The notes under the pieces are model-generated. The model had not been told where the DNA came from and made no database searches. It saw nothing but the letters and a program-made list of their open reading frames with translations. Of a stretch of DNA of 64,000 nt, positions 45,092 to 60,000 are shown one piece after another. The stretch lies in the NCBI RefSeq assembly GCF_901709675.1, contig NC_051095.1, positions 12,413,956-12,477,955 on the forward strand, read 5' to 3'. Numbering within the stretch: position 1 is the first letter of the stretch; every line of letters begins with the position of its first letter. Both the position numbers and the translations under genes were made by a program. The DNA comes from Syngnathus acus (Eukaryota; Chordata; Actinopteri; Syngnathiformes; Syngnathidae).

Positions 45092-47090
45092 GTGGTGACA
45101 CACAAGTAAAGCCTTGTAAAATGATTTCTCTCCACAAGACTATAGTAACGGAAAAATCCCAGTATTGACTGTAATTTAAAATAGACTACAACAAATTCAC
45201 GGCATGGCAGTGTATTTTATTAACTTCTGACTTTAAGACATTTATTACAAAGTTGTGTGTCTTACTGCAGACTTCAGGTAGTTAATTCAATCAAATCTGG
45301 TCCATTACAAGCTCTAAAGGCCTTTGATATAGCCCCTCAATAATTATCTAATAAATCAGCTAGGAATAATTGGACACAGATGAAAACCTGCAATGTGCCA
45401 CTATCAGTTAGCCAAATAGGAATATAATGAACAATCGGGCATCCAACAAATTGACCTCACACCTGCTGGCATTCATTTTAATTTGAAAGTTGTTTACGTA
45501 CTTTGTGAAAGGTGCTTTGCCAAAATGTCAGCCTCCAAGGTCCAAATTCACATTCATCTCAGGTTCCGAGACTGCCATCTGTAGGACTTGGGACAGAAGT
45601 TCAAATGACCAAACGCATCCAGATAAAATAGTTGTGCCACTAGCACCTTGGGTCGTATACCCGTATAAGTGTACAGTATTATTAGACCCCTCATAACTTT
45701 ATAATATTTTTACAGTTGTTATCGGCAAATGTTATGATTGTTTTGTGGTTATAGTTTGCAGTGGCGTTGAGCTGCACTGCATTATACTGATATATCGAGA
45801 TTAGTTCTTTAATTGTAATTTATTGGTCAAGGTTTGATCAGTATTTATTGACTTCCCTGAATCCCTACATATAGAAATAATATGCAAGAACCTCTCTGTA
45901 TAATTGACTGATCCTTCCATTGTCATGATCAATTACAACAATTTATAACCCACCCAAGTTTTACATCGCACCAGGAGCACAATGTGGATTTTTCTGCGCC
46001 TTCCCATTCCTTAATAAAAACGGGAAGAAAGAGGAATTAAAAGTTTCAAGGTGAGCGTCTCATTTGAGACACAAGAGGCCGCTCTTGAGGTCAAAAAGGC
46101 TAAAACGAGGTCAGTGTTCTCATTTTAACAGTCAGGAATACCAGCCATCTCCTGCAGAGTTTCTGCAGTATATTCAAATTCTTAGTTTCCTTTTTCTCTC
46201 TGGGCAGTCTTGGCCAGGCCTTCACTGTTCACTCTACCTTGTTTGTTGTCTTGCATCCTGTATTTTTGTCTTCAGTAAGTGAAGAGCATGGTGTTTTGGC
46301 TTTATGGATAAAGTTACTGCTGACTTGGCCATTGAGGAATATTTTTTAACAACAAAAAAAGTTTCTTTTCACAATATGTTTTGGGTCATTTGTCATGTGC
46401 ACTGTGAAGCTGTGAGGCGCCATCCTTTGAGTTTTTGTAGCATTATGATGAATGTGCATACGCAGAGAAACATACCAGTACGAATAATACAGACACGAGT
46501 TATTGTAACTTAAACCGTCAAATAACACATTCTGCAAAATTAACTTTTTTATTGACAACCAGCATCTGGAGCAACTGGGAGTTCAGCTTCAGGATGCTTC
46601 AACATGGTCACAAGGACTGAGGGTCAAACCCATAATCTTCGCATTTGAAATCTTTTCTGTTAAAAAAAAATCTACTGGTTTGTATTAAGTGCATTTTAGG
46701 TACAAAATGTGACAAGTATCAACGCAACTATAAGCTTAGGAGAGTTGAACATCATCATTAAGGACATCACCTTCAAATATTCTGAAAACAGATGCAATTT
46801 TTAAGATATGTGCAAAAAATATATATATTTAGACATATTTAAACAATCTAGTGGTGAGCAATATTCTTTGGGTGGTAGATCAAATTAATTCTAAACAGCT
46901 TTTGAAAGTACATTTGGGCGAGTTCCAATATTAGGTATCAGATGCTATCATATTTTTAAGCAATATGATAAGTCCTTTTCAGCCACTAATTGGCGCTATT
47001 CTATGGCACTGATTCATTGGCTAATCATCATCTGATTTTGTTCACAACATTTTGTCCATCCATCTGAACCACTTTATCGTCTTAAATAAA
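45092..47090. other. Intergenic between synpo and tspan17
   Basis: AT-rich, with no coding frame that I can support and no recognised repeat. Confidence 0.5.
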
Positions 47091-47095
47091 ATATT

Positions 47096-47412
47096 CTCTA
47101 TCAAATGCACCACCTCCGGCCCTCCCTGTGTGGAGTTTGCATGTTCTCCCCTTGCCTGCGTAGGTTTTCTCCGGGCACTCCGGTTTCTTCCCACATCCCC
47201 AAAACATGCTTAGTAGGCCGACTGAGCACTCCAAATTGCCCCTAGGTGTGAGTGCGAGTGCAGATGGTTGTTCGCCTCTGTGTGCCCTGCGATTGGCTGG
47301 CAACCGGTTCAGGGTGTCCCCTGCCTACTGCCCGATGACTGCTGGGATAGGCGCGCCCGCGACCCCCGTGGGGACAAGCTGTATAGAAAATGGATGGATG
47401 GATGGATGGATA
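47096..47412 (+). repeat. Teleost retroposon tail, most complete copy
   Basis: Contains GTGGAGTTTGCATGTTCTCC, TTTTCTCCGGGCACTCCGGT, CCCTGCGATTGGCTGGCAAC and TGCTGGGATAGGC, and ends TATAGAAAATGGATGG with a (GGAT)n run. This arrangement, a conserved 3' region closing in GGATGGATGG, is a LINE-derived dispersed repeat abundant in fish. Family name not assigned. Confidence 0.85.
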
Positions 47413-47571
47413 TATCAAATGCACGATATTAGTACTATTTGAAAGTAATTATACAGTGCATTATGTTATCGAGGCATCTTTTGTTATTAACGTCTATAAC
47501 AGCTCGTGTCTTTGCAACTAAATCCGAAAAAGTTGAGAAAAAAACGATCTTTTAAGTTCTTCCTCTTCCTC

Positions 47572-47594
47572 TTTTTTTTTTTTTTTTTTTTTTA
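47572..47594 (+). repeat. Poly-T tract
   Basis: 23 consecutive T, about 470 bp before the tspan17 start codon. Confidence 0.95.
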
Positions 47595-47599
47595 AAGTT

Positions 47600-48061
47600 C
47601 TACCTATGGTGAAACTACTGAGGCTCAACCCTTGCTTCTGTTTGCTTGTTTCACTCCAACTTGGACGACAGATGATGACGTATGGGTGTTGTCCCGTCTC
47701 GAAGGGGCAAATATAACGCTGCGCTTTGTTATTCCCTTTCGACTTGACGCGTGTAAACAAAGTATAGGCGTAATGCGCACCCGACTACGTGTATTCGTAG
47801 TTAATGTTGTTTTCTTGTAGCATGTAAGGCTAATGGGAAAAGTTGTGTGTTAGCTAGCCTAGCATGCTAATGGTCCAAACGAAGAAGGCTAATTATGTTT
47901 GTAACATGTCAGTCTGTCCGGGTAGTAAACCTATTTTTGTTTTCTTATGGAGCGAGCTAGCCGTCACTTCGGGTGTTTAGCAACTTCGGTTTTGGTCGAG
48001 TTTATCCCCCTGCGAGCGTAGTAGTTCCTTATCTTGCTCGTTAGCCCATATCTTTAGAAGA
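47600..48061 (+). promoter_or_regulatory. tspan17: Probable promoter and 5'UTR of tspan17
   Basis: CpG dinucleotides are more frequent here than in the flanking AT-rich DNA (GACGCGTG, GCGCACCCGACTACG, CGAGCTAGCCGTCACTTCGG). An AAATATAA string lies at about 47709. The transcription start cannot be fixed from sequence. Confidence 0.45.
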
Positions 48062-51000
48062 ATGAACAGAAAACACAAATATAAAGGAGCAGAAGTCAGC
48101 TGCTGCGTCAAATACTTCCTATTCGGATTTAATGTTCTATTCTGGGTAAGTAAACACTTGTCTTTTGAAGCATTTATGGTGCATATAATCATACAGTGAC
48201 GCTAAATTAGAAGTAGCTTTGTGTTCGAAATGAGATATATTAGCTTAACGTTAGCGTTGCTGTTTGACAAAATGCTTTTACATTGTCCACCAACACTCAC
48301 TGGAATGGTTCATGAATGTACAGTAGTTGAATTATTTTTGTTTCGTTGTTATGTTCATATGCTTTCACTATTATTAGGCAGGTTCAATCTGCTCGAGAGG
48401 ACGTCATCGTAGTTGTTGACAATGATTATGTACATATCAAAACACCTAGTATTAGTATTTGTTTTAAGTCTTCTTCGTGTCCCCATGCCTATTTCTTTGT
48501 TTGCCACATGTCAGTTTTGCTGATCATACCGAACAACCTTTGAAGCCGAAAAAGTGTTTACGTTACATAAAGGTTAGATAATCTTGAGGGGAAAAAACAG
48601 TAAACTGTTAAAGCAGCTGGAGGAGTGCAGTGTTGTTTTAGACATGGCGCAAGTTTCATCTGCATTGAGCACTCATCTGCCGACGTCATCTTTACAACCA
48701 TCTCTTAGCAGCAAAGTTTCTCTATTTAGACCCCCCTCCCTCCCCTCGGCCGTCTGCATGGGCCCCAGTGTGACTGGTATAGTTGTGTAATGTGTGTGTG
48801 ACCCACAGGGTCTTCCCACGTATGCTTGGAGATGACCAGGCGCTCTTCCTTTCACGTGCCTCTTTCACTCACTCCACCACTATAGAGGCTGGCCTCTGGG
48901 AAAGCATTGTTTCTCTGCCGTCCACTCCCATAAATGCACAAAGAGTGATGGTGAGAACAATGACGAGGGCGAGCAATGGTTGGTTGTCTTGGCTCATATA
49001 TTCTGCTTGTGTCTGGCTCATCAGCCACATATGCAAATGACCCATTCCTCCTTATTCTCATCATTTCCTTACCACCTCCAAGTGTCCTCCAAACTTAGGA
49101 ATGGTAATATCCGATGACGTGAGCTTCACGCTATCAGTTATATTTAATTCGATCGTCACAGAGTGAATGTGTTGAGGCTTGTTTTCTTCTTGTTTAACAT
49201 TTTGACTGAGGTAAAAGTCCTGTATCTGCATTTTTGGTGAAACAAGTCTGTCTTCTTTTTCTGTTAGTAATCGTCACAAGATGTTCTCTTGTTGCATGAG
49301 CTATGAAAGTGGACTCTTCAGACAAGCCAGTCCATTGTTGAAAAGACGGCAATGGGGTTTATTCTGTTCAAATCAACCTGTTTGTTTTTCCTGCTGTTCT
49401 CTTGTCAACCTTGACAATGGTGCCTAAAATAAGACTAACATGCCCAAGAGTATAAATATTGTGAGCAATAAAACCCTTTCTACTTGGATTTTTCCGGTGC
49501 CCATGTATGCTCGGTGTTGACAGCCAGGCATTCTCTCGCCCGGGAACAAAACACATTCTGTGGTCCCTCAGAATAGACACATTTCTCACATCCACATAAT
49601 TAATCACATTTTCTGCTTGAGCTGCAGTAATGTTTGGAAGCTCCGCGTTCTGTAATTAACAGCGTGTTAAGCTCTAACCAGGTTGCTGAGTTGCTTGGAT
49701 GGAGGCTGTGTGCTGTTAGCCAGCATCGGCTCACAGTGCACGTGCCTGATTGGCAATAAAATGTGTATTGTGTGTCAATGGACTTAGTGGACATTAATTG
49801 TTCATTTTTTTCCTTTCGAGTCATCTTCTAAGATTGGTATTAAAGAGAGCGTAAATTGTTTGAATTTGACATCAGTTGAGTTTGTAAAGTCGGGGTGGGT
49901 ACAGTAATCGATTAATTGAGCTTTTCTGTCGATTATGTGGTTCTGATTGTTGATCACACCTTGAAGCAACTGATGGGCACTGCTACTACTGGTGCTCAGT
50001 CTCGCCAAGTTTGCAGTCTCCAAACGACATCCATACACTACATACAAAAAGTTAGAGGTCATTTGCTTTTGGATAAAATTTCAGGATTAACCTAAAATGG
50101 AATGTATCCATTACAGATGACGTTTGGTATTTAGATGGTCCTTGTGAATGTGATATTCACATTTTGACATGTAACGTTACAACAATACCTCACCGTTGCA
50201 AGATTTCAAAAAAGACAGTCTCAGAGGGACGTGGTCACTCATCATAAAAGTGTCGGAGAGTGTCATCAGCAGGTTGAGACTGGGAGATCCGCAGAAATCT
50301 AGACAAGCGCACAGCCATGGACATAAAAAACAAAACACAATTCAGAATTCATTATCTTAATAATGAACTCTCACTTGGATGTTTATTATTATTTTTCACT
50401 TTTGTCCACTCGAAAGCTATTGCAAGACGATCGTTGATGTTAACAGGATTAACTGATTCACTCTTTTTCGTATTGATAATCTCTGTGTTAACATACTGGA
50501 TTGGTTATGCTTTAATCCACTCCATTGTGCTCTAATGACACGGCCAGATTACGACAGAGCTTTCTTTCCTGCAAAAACTGCAGATAAAGGTCTTTCATAT
50601 AAGCAAGATTTCTCTTAGCTATGAAGCTAATAAGGTTGTGTGTGTCAGATTGGGGGGGTGTGTCACTCAGAATGTTTTTAAGTACAAAGGCCAGCCAGCC
50701 TGTGGGGATGTGCTTCTCAGGGCATTAATGTTTTCCAGATTTCATCAAACATTAGACATTTGGCATTCTATAAGCCTGCGGGGGTCTTTTCTACAATTGG
50801 ATTTTAATCAGCGTACCGTATTTACTTTTCTCATTATTCATCAGACAACTTTTGACGAATTAAAAGGAGAGATTTTATGAGTCATACATTTTTTCGAGCA
50901 GCAGCTCTAATAATGCCCCGGAGAAGCATTAGGGGGATTTGATTTGATCCAATGTTCATGAATTCACCCCATGTAATGAGCATAGTTTACCTACAATAAC

Positions 51001-54000
51001 TCAAAATGCTTGATGAAGTCACAAAAAAAACAGACAATGAAATCAATGAAATTATTTGAAAGAATGTTAAGACAAATGTATTCCAAAAAGTGATTGAATA
51101 CTTCTTTCATTAAGCAAAGAGAAAACATGCTATGTAGAGAAGTCCACATTGTCACATTTCACTGTTGGGAAATTTCAAGAGGGTGTGTGTAAACTGTGTT
51201 GTAATACATTTCGGACAAAGGCAGTTTAGTTCCATTTAAATGCAGTTGTAAAGACAAATTCACTTCAGTCAAGCAGTAACCCGAGAGAACATTTGTTTTA
51301 ATATCCTAAAAAAATACGACAAGGCAAACTGTCAGTTTGAAGGTGTACAATGGAAGTGTAACGAAAGACCTCTGTGGCAATAGACTTCATTACGCAATGC
51401 AGCTAGCTGTTGTGTTCAGAATACAGGCAAAGATAACTGCAGTCCTTTTATTTTAAGGAACGGTTTGAGCAAAGATGATGTGTTCTGCAATTTCCACTTC
51501 GCAATCGCTTGTCCGTACTGCAAACTTTTTCTTGTTAACATTCTTCTGATCAATAAGAGACTAGCGGTGTTGTAGTTTGTTGTGACTCAACAAGAGTCAC
51601 CACACAACGCCATGTTGCCTAACTGTGGATGATTCACAGTGCAGTAAATGTTTCACAAATTCAAGGCAGCGGCATCTCCGTGTCTCTGGAGAGCCTTCGA
51701 TATCTTTAACTCGGTGCAAACAAACGCCGACTGGTTGGTCAATGTATTTCATCGATGCATAGTATTCGTTGTGCCATTTTCTTCTCACTCAGGCGAATGT
51801 ATCACTTTCCCGTCAGTGACTGGGGAAAGACCAGAATGTCTCAATCTTTAATTATGTTTCATCATTATAATCTTAAATTACACAACAAGTGCCTCTTACC
51901 GCAAGCGGAAATTGACCACACCTTGTCAGCAGCACAAAATATGATTCACACAGGCTTATCTCTCTTACCAACAACAGCTTGAAATGCACCTGTTTCTCTT
52001 TGGGAGAGAAGATATCGTCTGATTTGTCTGTTTTGAGATGTAACATTCATTTAATACATGGCTTCACATCAGTGGCAGCCATCTTGGTTATGTTTGAAAC
52101 TCTATTCCGTCAAACTTTCAAGCTGGAATAAGCGTGAGCTGGCAATTTGTTTTGATAGCAGTCCGATTACAATCACGTTCTACTATTTTCAGGCACAAGC
52201 AATGACAGAAAAAACATTTGATTAAATCACCGAAGGCAACAGCGATCAATTTACTTTGCAGTTTAGTGTTTTGTGTTTGTTCAAGAAAGGGGCAAATATA
52301 AATGCAATAATGGCTTTTTTTTTTACTGTCAAAAAGCTAGGTTCACTCATAATATATTCCCCACATTTGCATCTTTGGCTGTCTAGGTGCAGCTCATGTC
52401 TCATCTGTCAGGCGTCTGTCTATTTGCAGGAAACGGTTACAAATGTAAGGCAGGCTTTTATCACAAATGCTGGTGTATATCTTTCACTTCTGCCAAATGG
52501 CGTCGTACTTCCGACATGAAACCAACACTGAAACACGTTTAAAAAGTCAAACGCCATTCATCTATTTTTGTGGGTAAGTCGAGCCTCGGCTCACTTTGGG
52601 CAAGCGGTGGGCTACACCCAATCACAGGCCATCCACAAAGAAACAAACATTCTTTATTCAACCCCAGCCACAGCTATTTGGGAAGTGAAAGTGAAATACG
52701 AGCACCAAGAGATTGCTAACAGCTAATGAAGACAAGCGGTATAGAAAATGTATAGTTATTGGGAACCTGCCCAAGCGCAGACATTGCTTGTTTGTTTTGT
52801 TTGCAGATTAGCCTAAAGCTGCTGCCAAGTTTAGGTTGAATGTAGGCCTTTATTGTCCGATGAGAGCAAGACCTTTCCCCCGAATTTCACTCTATTTTAT
52901 CCTCCTAAGAAGTGTTGTAATAACGCAAGTAAAATAAAGTCAGTGGTGTTCCTTGTGTTAATATTGAGCTAGGAGAGTTTTGAAAGAAAAGGTTATATGG
53001 TTTTGTTATATATGTGTAATTATTTGTTTTAGGGTTAGGTTTCTGTCAAACTGGGAAGTAAACATTTTGCTTACCAGAAAAGCAAAAAAGTGGATAAAGT
53101 GATGTCTGGCAACTGGACAGATTCAGTCATCGAGATACCACTATATTTGAAACAATAATCTAATCGCACCTGAAGTTTTTCTTATACCATATGACCCACC
53201 ATATAATCTCCACCAATTTTCATTTTGTAACAGCTACTGTCTTAAAATGAAATAAAATTAGGTGCATTATTGTAATTGATTAAATTAGATTGATTAAAAT
53301 CAGAAAAATTGGCTTTTGGTTCTAATAGGTCCCAATCATGATCGAAATATGATATAAAATATAATACTTTTTGTTTTGCGGTTTTATATGACATGGTCTA
53401 ATGAAGGAGCCATCAGAAAAAGTTTTTTTTTTTCCTTAGTTCCCCCGGCATACATCCCTCACAGGGACAGGAAGCTAATGCTGGAAAGATTTTTCCCTAA
53501 TCCTCCGGATATCGCATCCTCAGCCTCTTAAGTGGCCTGGAGCAATGAATTCAACCTGCAAATGCAATGATTAAGTCTGTCCACAGGACATGCTGTCAGA
53601 ATTTAGTTGTCTTTGAAGCCTCAGAAAACCTGTTTTCCAGATTTAGCGCTTTGCAGTGAGATTTATTTCCACATGTAGACTTTGCAGCATTCTTTAGCGT
53701 AGCTGTGTTCAGATTGATAATTGTTTGTCTAAGGTTAGCATATAGTACCTGTTAAATAGTTAGCGTTCTGTCTAACAAAGTCCCGTTTTCTTTGTGTTTT
53801 GTTTTTCAGTTACTCGGAGCAGCATTCCTTGTCATCGGCCTGTGGGCATGGGCGGAGAAGGTACGTTTCAACACATGCACGCAGTGCTCACGAGAATAGC
53901 TAGCATTCTTCCAATAGTTTAATGCAACATGCAAAGATGAAATACAGGATTAGGAAAGGGTAACATTTTAAACTGTTAGTATGTAGCACCTTTTATTGTG

Positions 54001-57000
54001 AACCCACCTTTATGGCAGCAGAATTATTGATACTGTGATATGTGGTAGGAATGATATAAATTTGGATCGTGGTGAAGATATGTCCATAAAGCTTGTTGAT
54101 GTCATCGTTTCTGCCTCAGTGTGACAATGGCTTCATGCAGAGGAAGGATACGGGAGCATGAGCATGCCACCTACTATCTCAATATTCTGTGTTTCAGGTT
54201 TGTGAGAACAGGGGTCTTTTGGATAAACTCCCAATGGTGTCGCTAAGTGTATTCGTAACAGTATTTGAGCATGAAAGGGCACTTTTTATCATTAACCTCT
54301 CATTATCAGCGGATCAGTAAAAACATGTACAATGTCTTCAAGTCCAGTTACCAATGAATATGTTCATTAATTATCTTGAAATTATTATACATGCCAGTTC
54401 CCTAAATACTGTGTGTTTGTGGTCGCACTTTCTGATTAGTATTATGTGGTCATGAACTCTGTGCAAATTGCCTTCACCCGAGTCTCTTTGTGGAACAGTT
54501 TGAATAATTTAAAGCGGTTAGAGCTGAATGATTAATAGCAGGTATAGGATTGGAATAATGGTTGGGTGAGGGTTAGGGTTAGGGTTAGTTAGTTCTCTGG
54601 GATTTTCAAAACAACTACATTTAGCTATCTACTGTGAATTTGTTATTTTTCAGTTATTACAAAACTTTTGAAGGCTGTTTCTTATTGCTGACCATAGCCT
54701 AAAACACAATAATCATTGTCATTATCACATAATGCTAAAAATACTGAAATGCAGTGTGCATGTAGGTGGGACTGGTTGTTTGTCTCTATATGTGCCCTGC
54801 GACTGGCTGGCGACCAGTTTAGGTTGTAATCTGCCCTTCGCCCAATGTCAGCTGGATAGGCTCCAGAACCCCCCGCGACCCTGAACAGAATAAGTGGTGA
54901 TGAAAATGGATGGATGGACATTTAAAGGGGGAGTGTACTTTGATATGATCTTTTGTATATCCTACAACATGGCACTCTTAACATCGCAAAACAATAGCAG
55001 TTTTACATCATTGTGAACTAACACCACATTTACTGTAAGACTGTTTAGTGAGAGCATGGTGGAGCATGGCAGGATGTGCAAAGGAAGGAAGTGTTTGTGA
55101 ACATTGGCAAAAACCTGCGAACTGCGCTCCTGATAAATGTGACAGCATTGTCAGTGGGATCAAAACATGCCAGTTATAGAAATAAAAACGGTTTATTTAT
55201 CATGCAACCGGCATTTTTTTTTTTTGGTGCAGCGTTGAGTCTTAGCTGTGTCACAAGTTGAGTTTGAAATATTTCTCTTTGACATCCCACAGAAAAAAGT
55301 TAGGACATCGAATTTGATCGAAAGATCATTTTCCACTGTCTTTATGTCTCCTCCTTCCCCAGGGCGTGCTGTACAATCTGTCATCCATCACAGATCTTGG
55401 AGGTTTCGACCCTGTTTGGCTCTTCATTGTTGTCGGCGGGGTCATGTTCGTGCTGGGCTTTGCCGGATGCATCGGAGCTCTGCGGGAGAACACGCTCTTG
55501 CTTAAATTTGTAAGTGACTTTCAAAGGCCACACACACGTACACACACAGTCTCACCACTTGAGAGATCTTTAGAAGAACAGTTAACGCCCAGAGCAGAGG
55601 CTGCCGAAGTCGCAGGTGTCGTGTCTGTGACTCGCTTGAAGAGAATTGGCAGTTGCGTCACGCAAACAAAACAAAACGTGCTGTCTCATTGCCAAACATC
55701 AAAGAAACAAGGATCCAAGCTCCCAAACATTGCTCTGTGCCTTTTGGTTTGGAAATGAAATAAAACACTTTTGAAGTCCAAACCAACAGCTACATTTTGG
55801 AGAATGTATTTTGGTCCCGCTGACAGCTGACGCAGACAAACCTGCCGCTTGCAATTCTGAGTAGCTATTACCTCCAGCCGATTTCCATTAGTAGCAGTAA
55901 GTCAGGCGTCAGAGAGAGGAGCTAATAGGGCTTTGCTACATTAATCATTAGCCTGTCTCCACCTACGTTTACTGTGAGGGGATGATTTAATGTGACCTCT
56001 GGGACTGCGGTTTTTGCCAGGCAAATTGAGACCTGAGCCTTCCACCAGAGCATCTGACTAACAATGCCAGTAAAATGATGTCATATTAAGTGGTAGTGAC
56101 GCTCTGTGTGTACTGACCCTCTCGCTTTTAGTTCTCCGTGTTCTTGGGTTTGATCTTCTTTTTGGAGCTCGCCGCGGGAATCCTCGCCTTCGTCTTCAAG
56201 GATTGGATCAAAGACCAGCTCAACTTCTTCATTAACAACAATATCAAGGCTTACCGGGATGACATCGACTTGCAGAACCTCATTGACTTCGCCCAGGGAT
56301 ATGTACGTCTGCCGCTGCTGCCTAAAGCACAGCTTTTCCAAAGTCTTGTCTGGGGGCAGATGCTCAAGACAAAGGGGACCAGTCTGCTACAAATGTCAAA
56401 ATGAATATGATTGTGTTTATCCAAGTATATGAGGTGGCAGAGATAATTGGTTCCCATGCGTAAACAATGGACTTCGTTATTACATAAAGCCGATTAGCTT
56501 CTCTATTGTCTGATATCAGTTGGCACTATCTCTGCCACCGTTAGCTGCCAGCCTACGCAAGCATAGCCTGGGCAGCCCTCTCGGAGCCTTTCCGAGACCA
56601 GATCAAACTAAATCCGTGTCTGTTGCTTGTTCACTAATTGCCAGTTACATTTCTGCCTGTTGTTTGTTTCTTAGTGGTCATGCTGTGGTGCTCACGGGCC
56701 AGATGACTGGAACTTGAACATGTACTTCAACTGCACTGACCAGAACCACAGTCGAGAGCGGTGTGGTGTCCCCTTGTCTTGCTGTGTCAAAGACCCTGTG
56801 GTGAGGCACTGAAACCAATTAATGCAGCATGGATCTAGAACAGTGGACTCTCTGAGGTCAAACACAATCTGTTTCGCTATTAACCTCCGCTGTGTTGATT
56901 TAGATTCAGTTATAATAATGGGAAATTAAGGAATCACATTATAAAACTTCAATTAAGTGCAGGCAACATAAGAAACCTAGAAAATATAAATACTGTACAA

Positions 57001-60000
57001 CAAAACATTTACTGAGCGAGATTTTCTTACTTGTGACGTTTTCCATGACCGTGGAGTAAAGAATAAATACCCGTCCATTGCGTGGGGTTAAGTTCCATAA
57101 CACTGCTGCATTAAGTGAAATCCGTAATACAGAAATACACCGAGGTGTGCTACTAATAGAAATACCCCCAACTGAAAACAAAGTGTTTTCTTCAAAATTA
57201 AAGCTAATAAAAACTAACCAACCTGCTCTAAAAACTTACTGCATCTTTATATGCGTCAAAGAGAGTAAAAACAAAATATAAACTACGTTGTAATAAAAAA
57301 TCCAAAACTATTTAAAAACAACAACTTGTTTTTAACGCAAATGATATAACACACGTTTAAACATGTATAACTTTAAGAGAGAGCAACATTTAGGAATAAC
57401 AACTATTACAAATAGTGTAACAATGTTTCCAGGATGCTGCTAGATACATACATTCCCTCCCAAATAAAGATGTGAAGTCAAGTCAAATTTACAAATATAG
57501 AGCCCTTAATCACAAACACCTCTCAAAAGGCTTCACATGGCCACAATTCTTCTCAACATCCCTTGATCTTAACTCCCAGGAGAGCAAGGAAAAACTCACA
57601 AAACTCCAACTGGGGAAAAATAAAAACCTTGAGAAGGGACCGCAGATGGGAGGATCCCCCTTCCAGGATGACCAGGTTGCAACGGTGGACCAATTTCTTA
57701 TGTGTTGTAATTGACCATCAAATGTTCCACCTACACCAGTACCAGTTTTCTGAAGCTGAGCCATGAGTGGTTGTGACCTAAAACCTGGCAACTGTGATGT
57801 CATTTTCAGTCAATAGCAAATGGCAAAATGGTCGTCCCCTGAGATGGATAAAAAGAGATGGATCTTGCCTATTTAATTCATATTCCACAAATGAAACATG
57901 AATCGGAACACTGTGTTTTGATTAGTTGGTCTGGACAGAACAAATCTGGGTGTTAACTTGTTCTTTTAACTTGCTCTCATCTCAGCCCTTCTACATTGGT
58001 GATTAATTATTCTTATTACAAGCAGTTGCTCCCTGCTGACATTTCTTTTTTGGCTCTACCAATGCTGTTCTGAAACTGCAGTCCAGACCAATGTCAGGAT
58101 GTTACTTTGCTAACATTGCATTCCCTAAAGGAAGGGGAAACTCGGAAGTGAATCAGCAAGTTGAGCAGCGCACTGCCTCTCTCTACTGAAAGAACACAAT
58201 CAGCAGCTGACAGAATGATAGCGACGCTCTGATTGGCTGAATCAGTACACATGGGTATTTTTTCATGATGCGAGGGATTTAAACTCCAAATTCCGCCATT
58301 AAAATTCTTGCAAATGATGAAATATAAAAAAAATCCATGAAATACTATGCCCGCCAATCCGGAACTCGCGGTGGAAGGGGTTTCACTTTAACTTAGGTAG
58401 AGATATGCCATTTACGTGAAAATTTTGAGTTGTTAATTGGGATTTGACCTTAGAGGAGTTGTTAATCTTAATTGGGATTTGACCTTAGAGGTTCCACTGA
58501 AAAATATTCATTTGTGCTGGTTAAGTTACACAACTGTAAAATGTAAAAAAAAAAAGCAACTGACAGACGTTACCTCTTGGTTTCATTTCTCTTTTTCTTA
58601 AAAGGGCGTCGTCAACACCCAGTGTGGTTATGATGTTCGACGCAAAGAGGTAGGTATCGTCAGACATGTTTAATGTTCTGTCTCTACTTCTCTCTGCAGT
58701 ATAGATGGTCATAATAATTGATTATCTGATTGTTAATAATTCATACATAGTTCTTGATAGAATCTTTAATTCTGCTGATTGGGCAAAACTGGTTGATAAG
58801 ACATCTTTTCATGAAGTACTTCCAGAAAATGCATGTACGCGCGGCCTTTCGCCATTTAATTCAGTCAATAATTTGGTCGGTTCATTTTGCTTCTAGTAGT
58901 AGGCCATAAAAATCTTGAATACACTTAACCGCCAACCTTCACATCCATGTTAGGCCTTTACGCGGCAGCACTCCCAGTCAAGGGTCGTAACACCATCCCA
59001 TAATAAAAAGAACTTATAAAGAAAACAAAAAATTCCGATTGGTACGTGAATGTTGAATAGTGAAAAGAAATTATGATTTTGCCTACGCTGCATTCTATAT
59101 TTAATTCAGACAGGCCAAGGTCAATATAACACACTTGATGTAAATTTCAGCTATTTTTAAATTTCACATGGCAGAGAGCATGGAGCCGCCCATTTTTGCA
59201 GATATCACAAGCTTCTTTGCGCACAAGGTCAAGATGATTGAAACGACCTGAGCAATCGAGGGTGATTTGAATGCCTAATGTACATGATAAAATAATACTA
59301 AACAGAGAAATGCTCCAAAACATCAGTAGAGCATCACAGCAGAACTTGAGAATCCACCGAGTTAATTACCCAGGCTCCTCTGCATGCTTCCTGCCTTAAT
59401 AACAGATTGTTCCTCTAGCAGGTATAATTAGCCTCCCGTTATAGCCTGGAGTGCAGCCTTACGCCACTCTGTAATTGGCAATCGGCTGTGATATGCCAGT
59501 CCGCCCTGTGTGTGTGTGTGTGTGTGTGTGTTTGTGTGTTTGTGTGTGTGTGTGTGTGCGTGCGTGCGTGCGTTTGTGGGTGGGTGTGGGTGTGGCCGTT
59601 ACAACTCACTGCACTGCAGTCCGACAGATTGCTTGTTGCTAGGCACACTGCAGCACGGTGAACTGCCGGCTGCTGAGTAGGTATGAATTCATTTTCCTCG
59701 TGTCTGTTTACGCCCCGGCGACTAATATTTTGCCGGAGCTATCAGTGATGCGCAGCTTGTTTATGGAGCGACTCAGAGAATGCAGCAGTATGACCACGGC
59801 GGAAAAAGAAATAGCTTCTGAGAAAGTTGACCGCCTGAACAACTTGCTACAAAGTAGCTCCCCTTATTGGTTTAAAAATTAGCATCCGGCTGTGCTTTTG
59901 AACAAAATGTGTACGTGGTCAGAGGTTGCACACTCAACTCATTTACTTTATCTATAGAGGACTTTAAAACAGCCCCAGCTGCCCACCGACTGTTGCACAT

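Larger units (their letters stand above)
56801..58604 (+). other. tspan17 intron 5, repeat-bearing
   Basis: From GTGAGG at 56801 to CTTAAAAG at 58604. It holds two dispersed repeats (about 57060-57180 and 57473-57700) and a 35-bp tandem duplication of TTAATTGGGATTTGACCTTA at about 58430-58490. Confidence 0.6.

Noticed and set aside
54570-54588. TTAGGG-like repeats as a telomere or ancient fusion point.
   Set aside because: Only about three units inside an intron; too short to support that.
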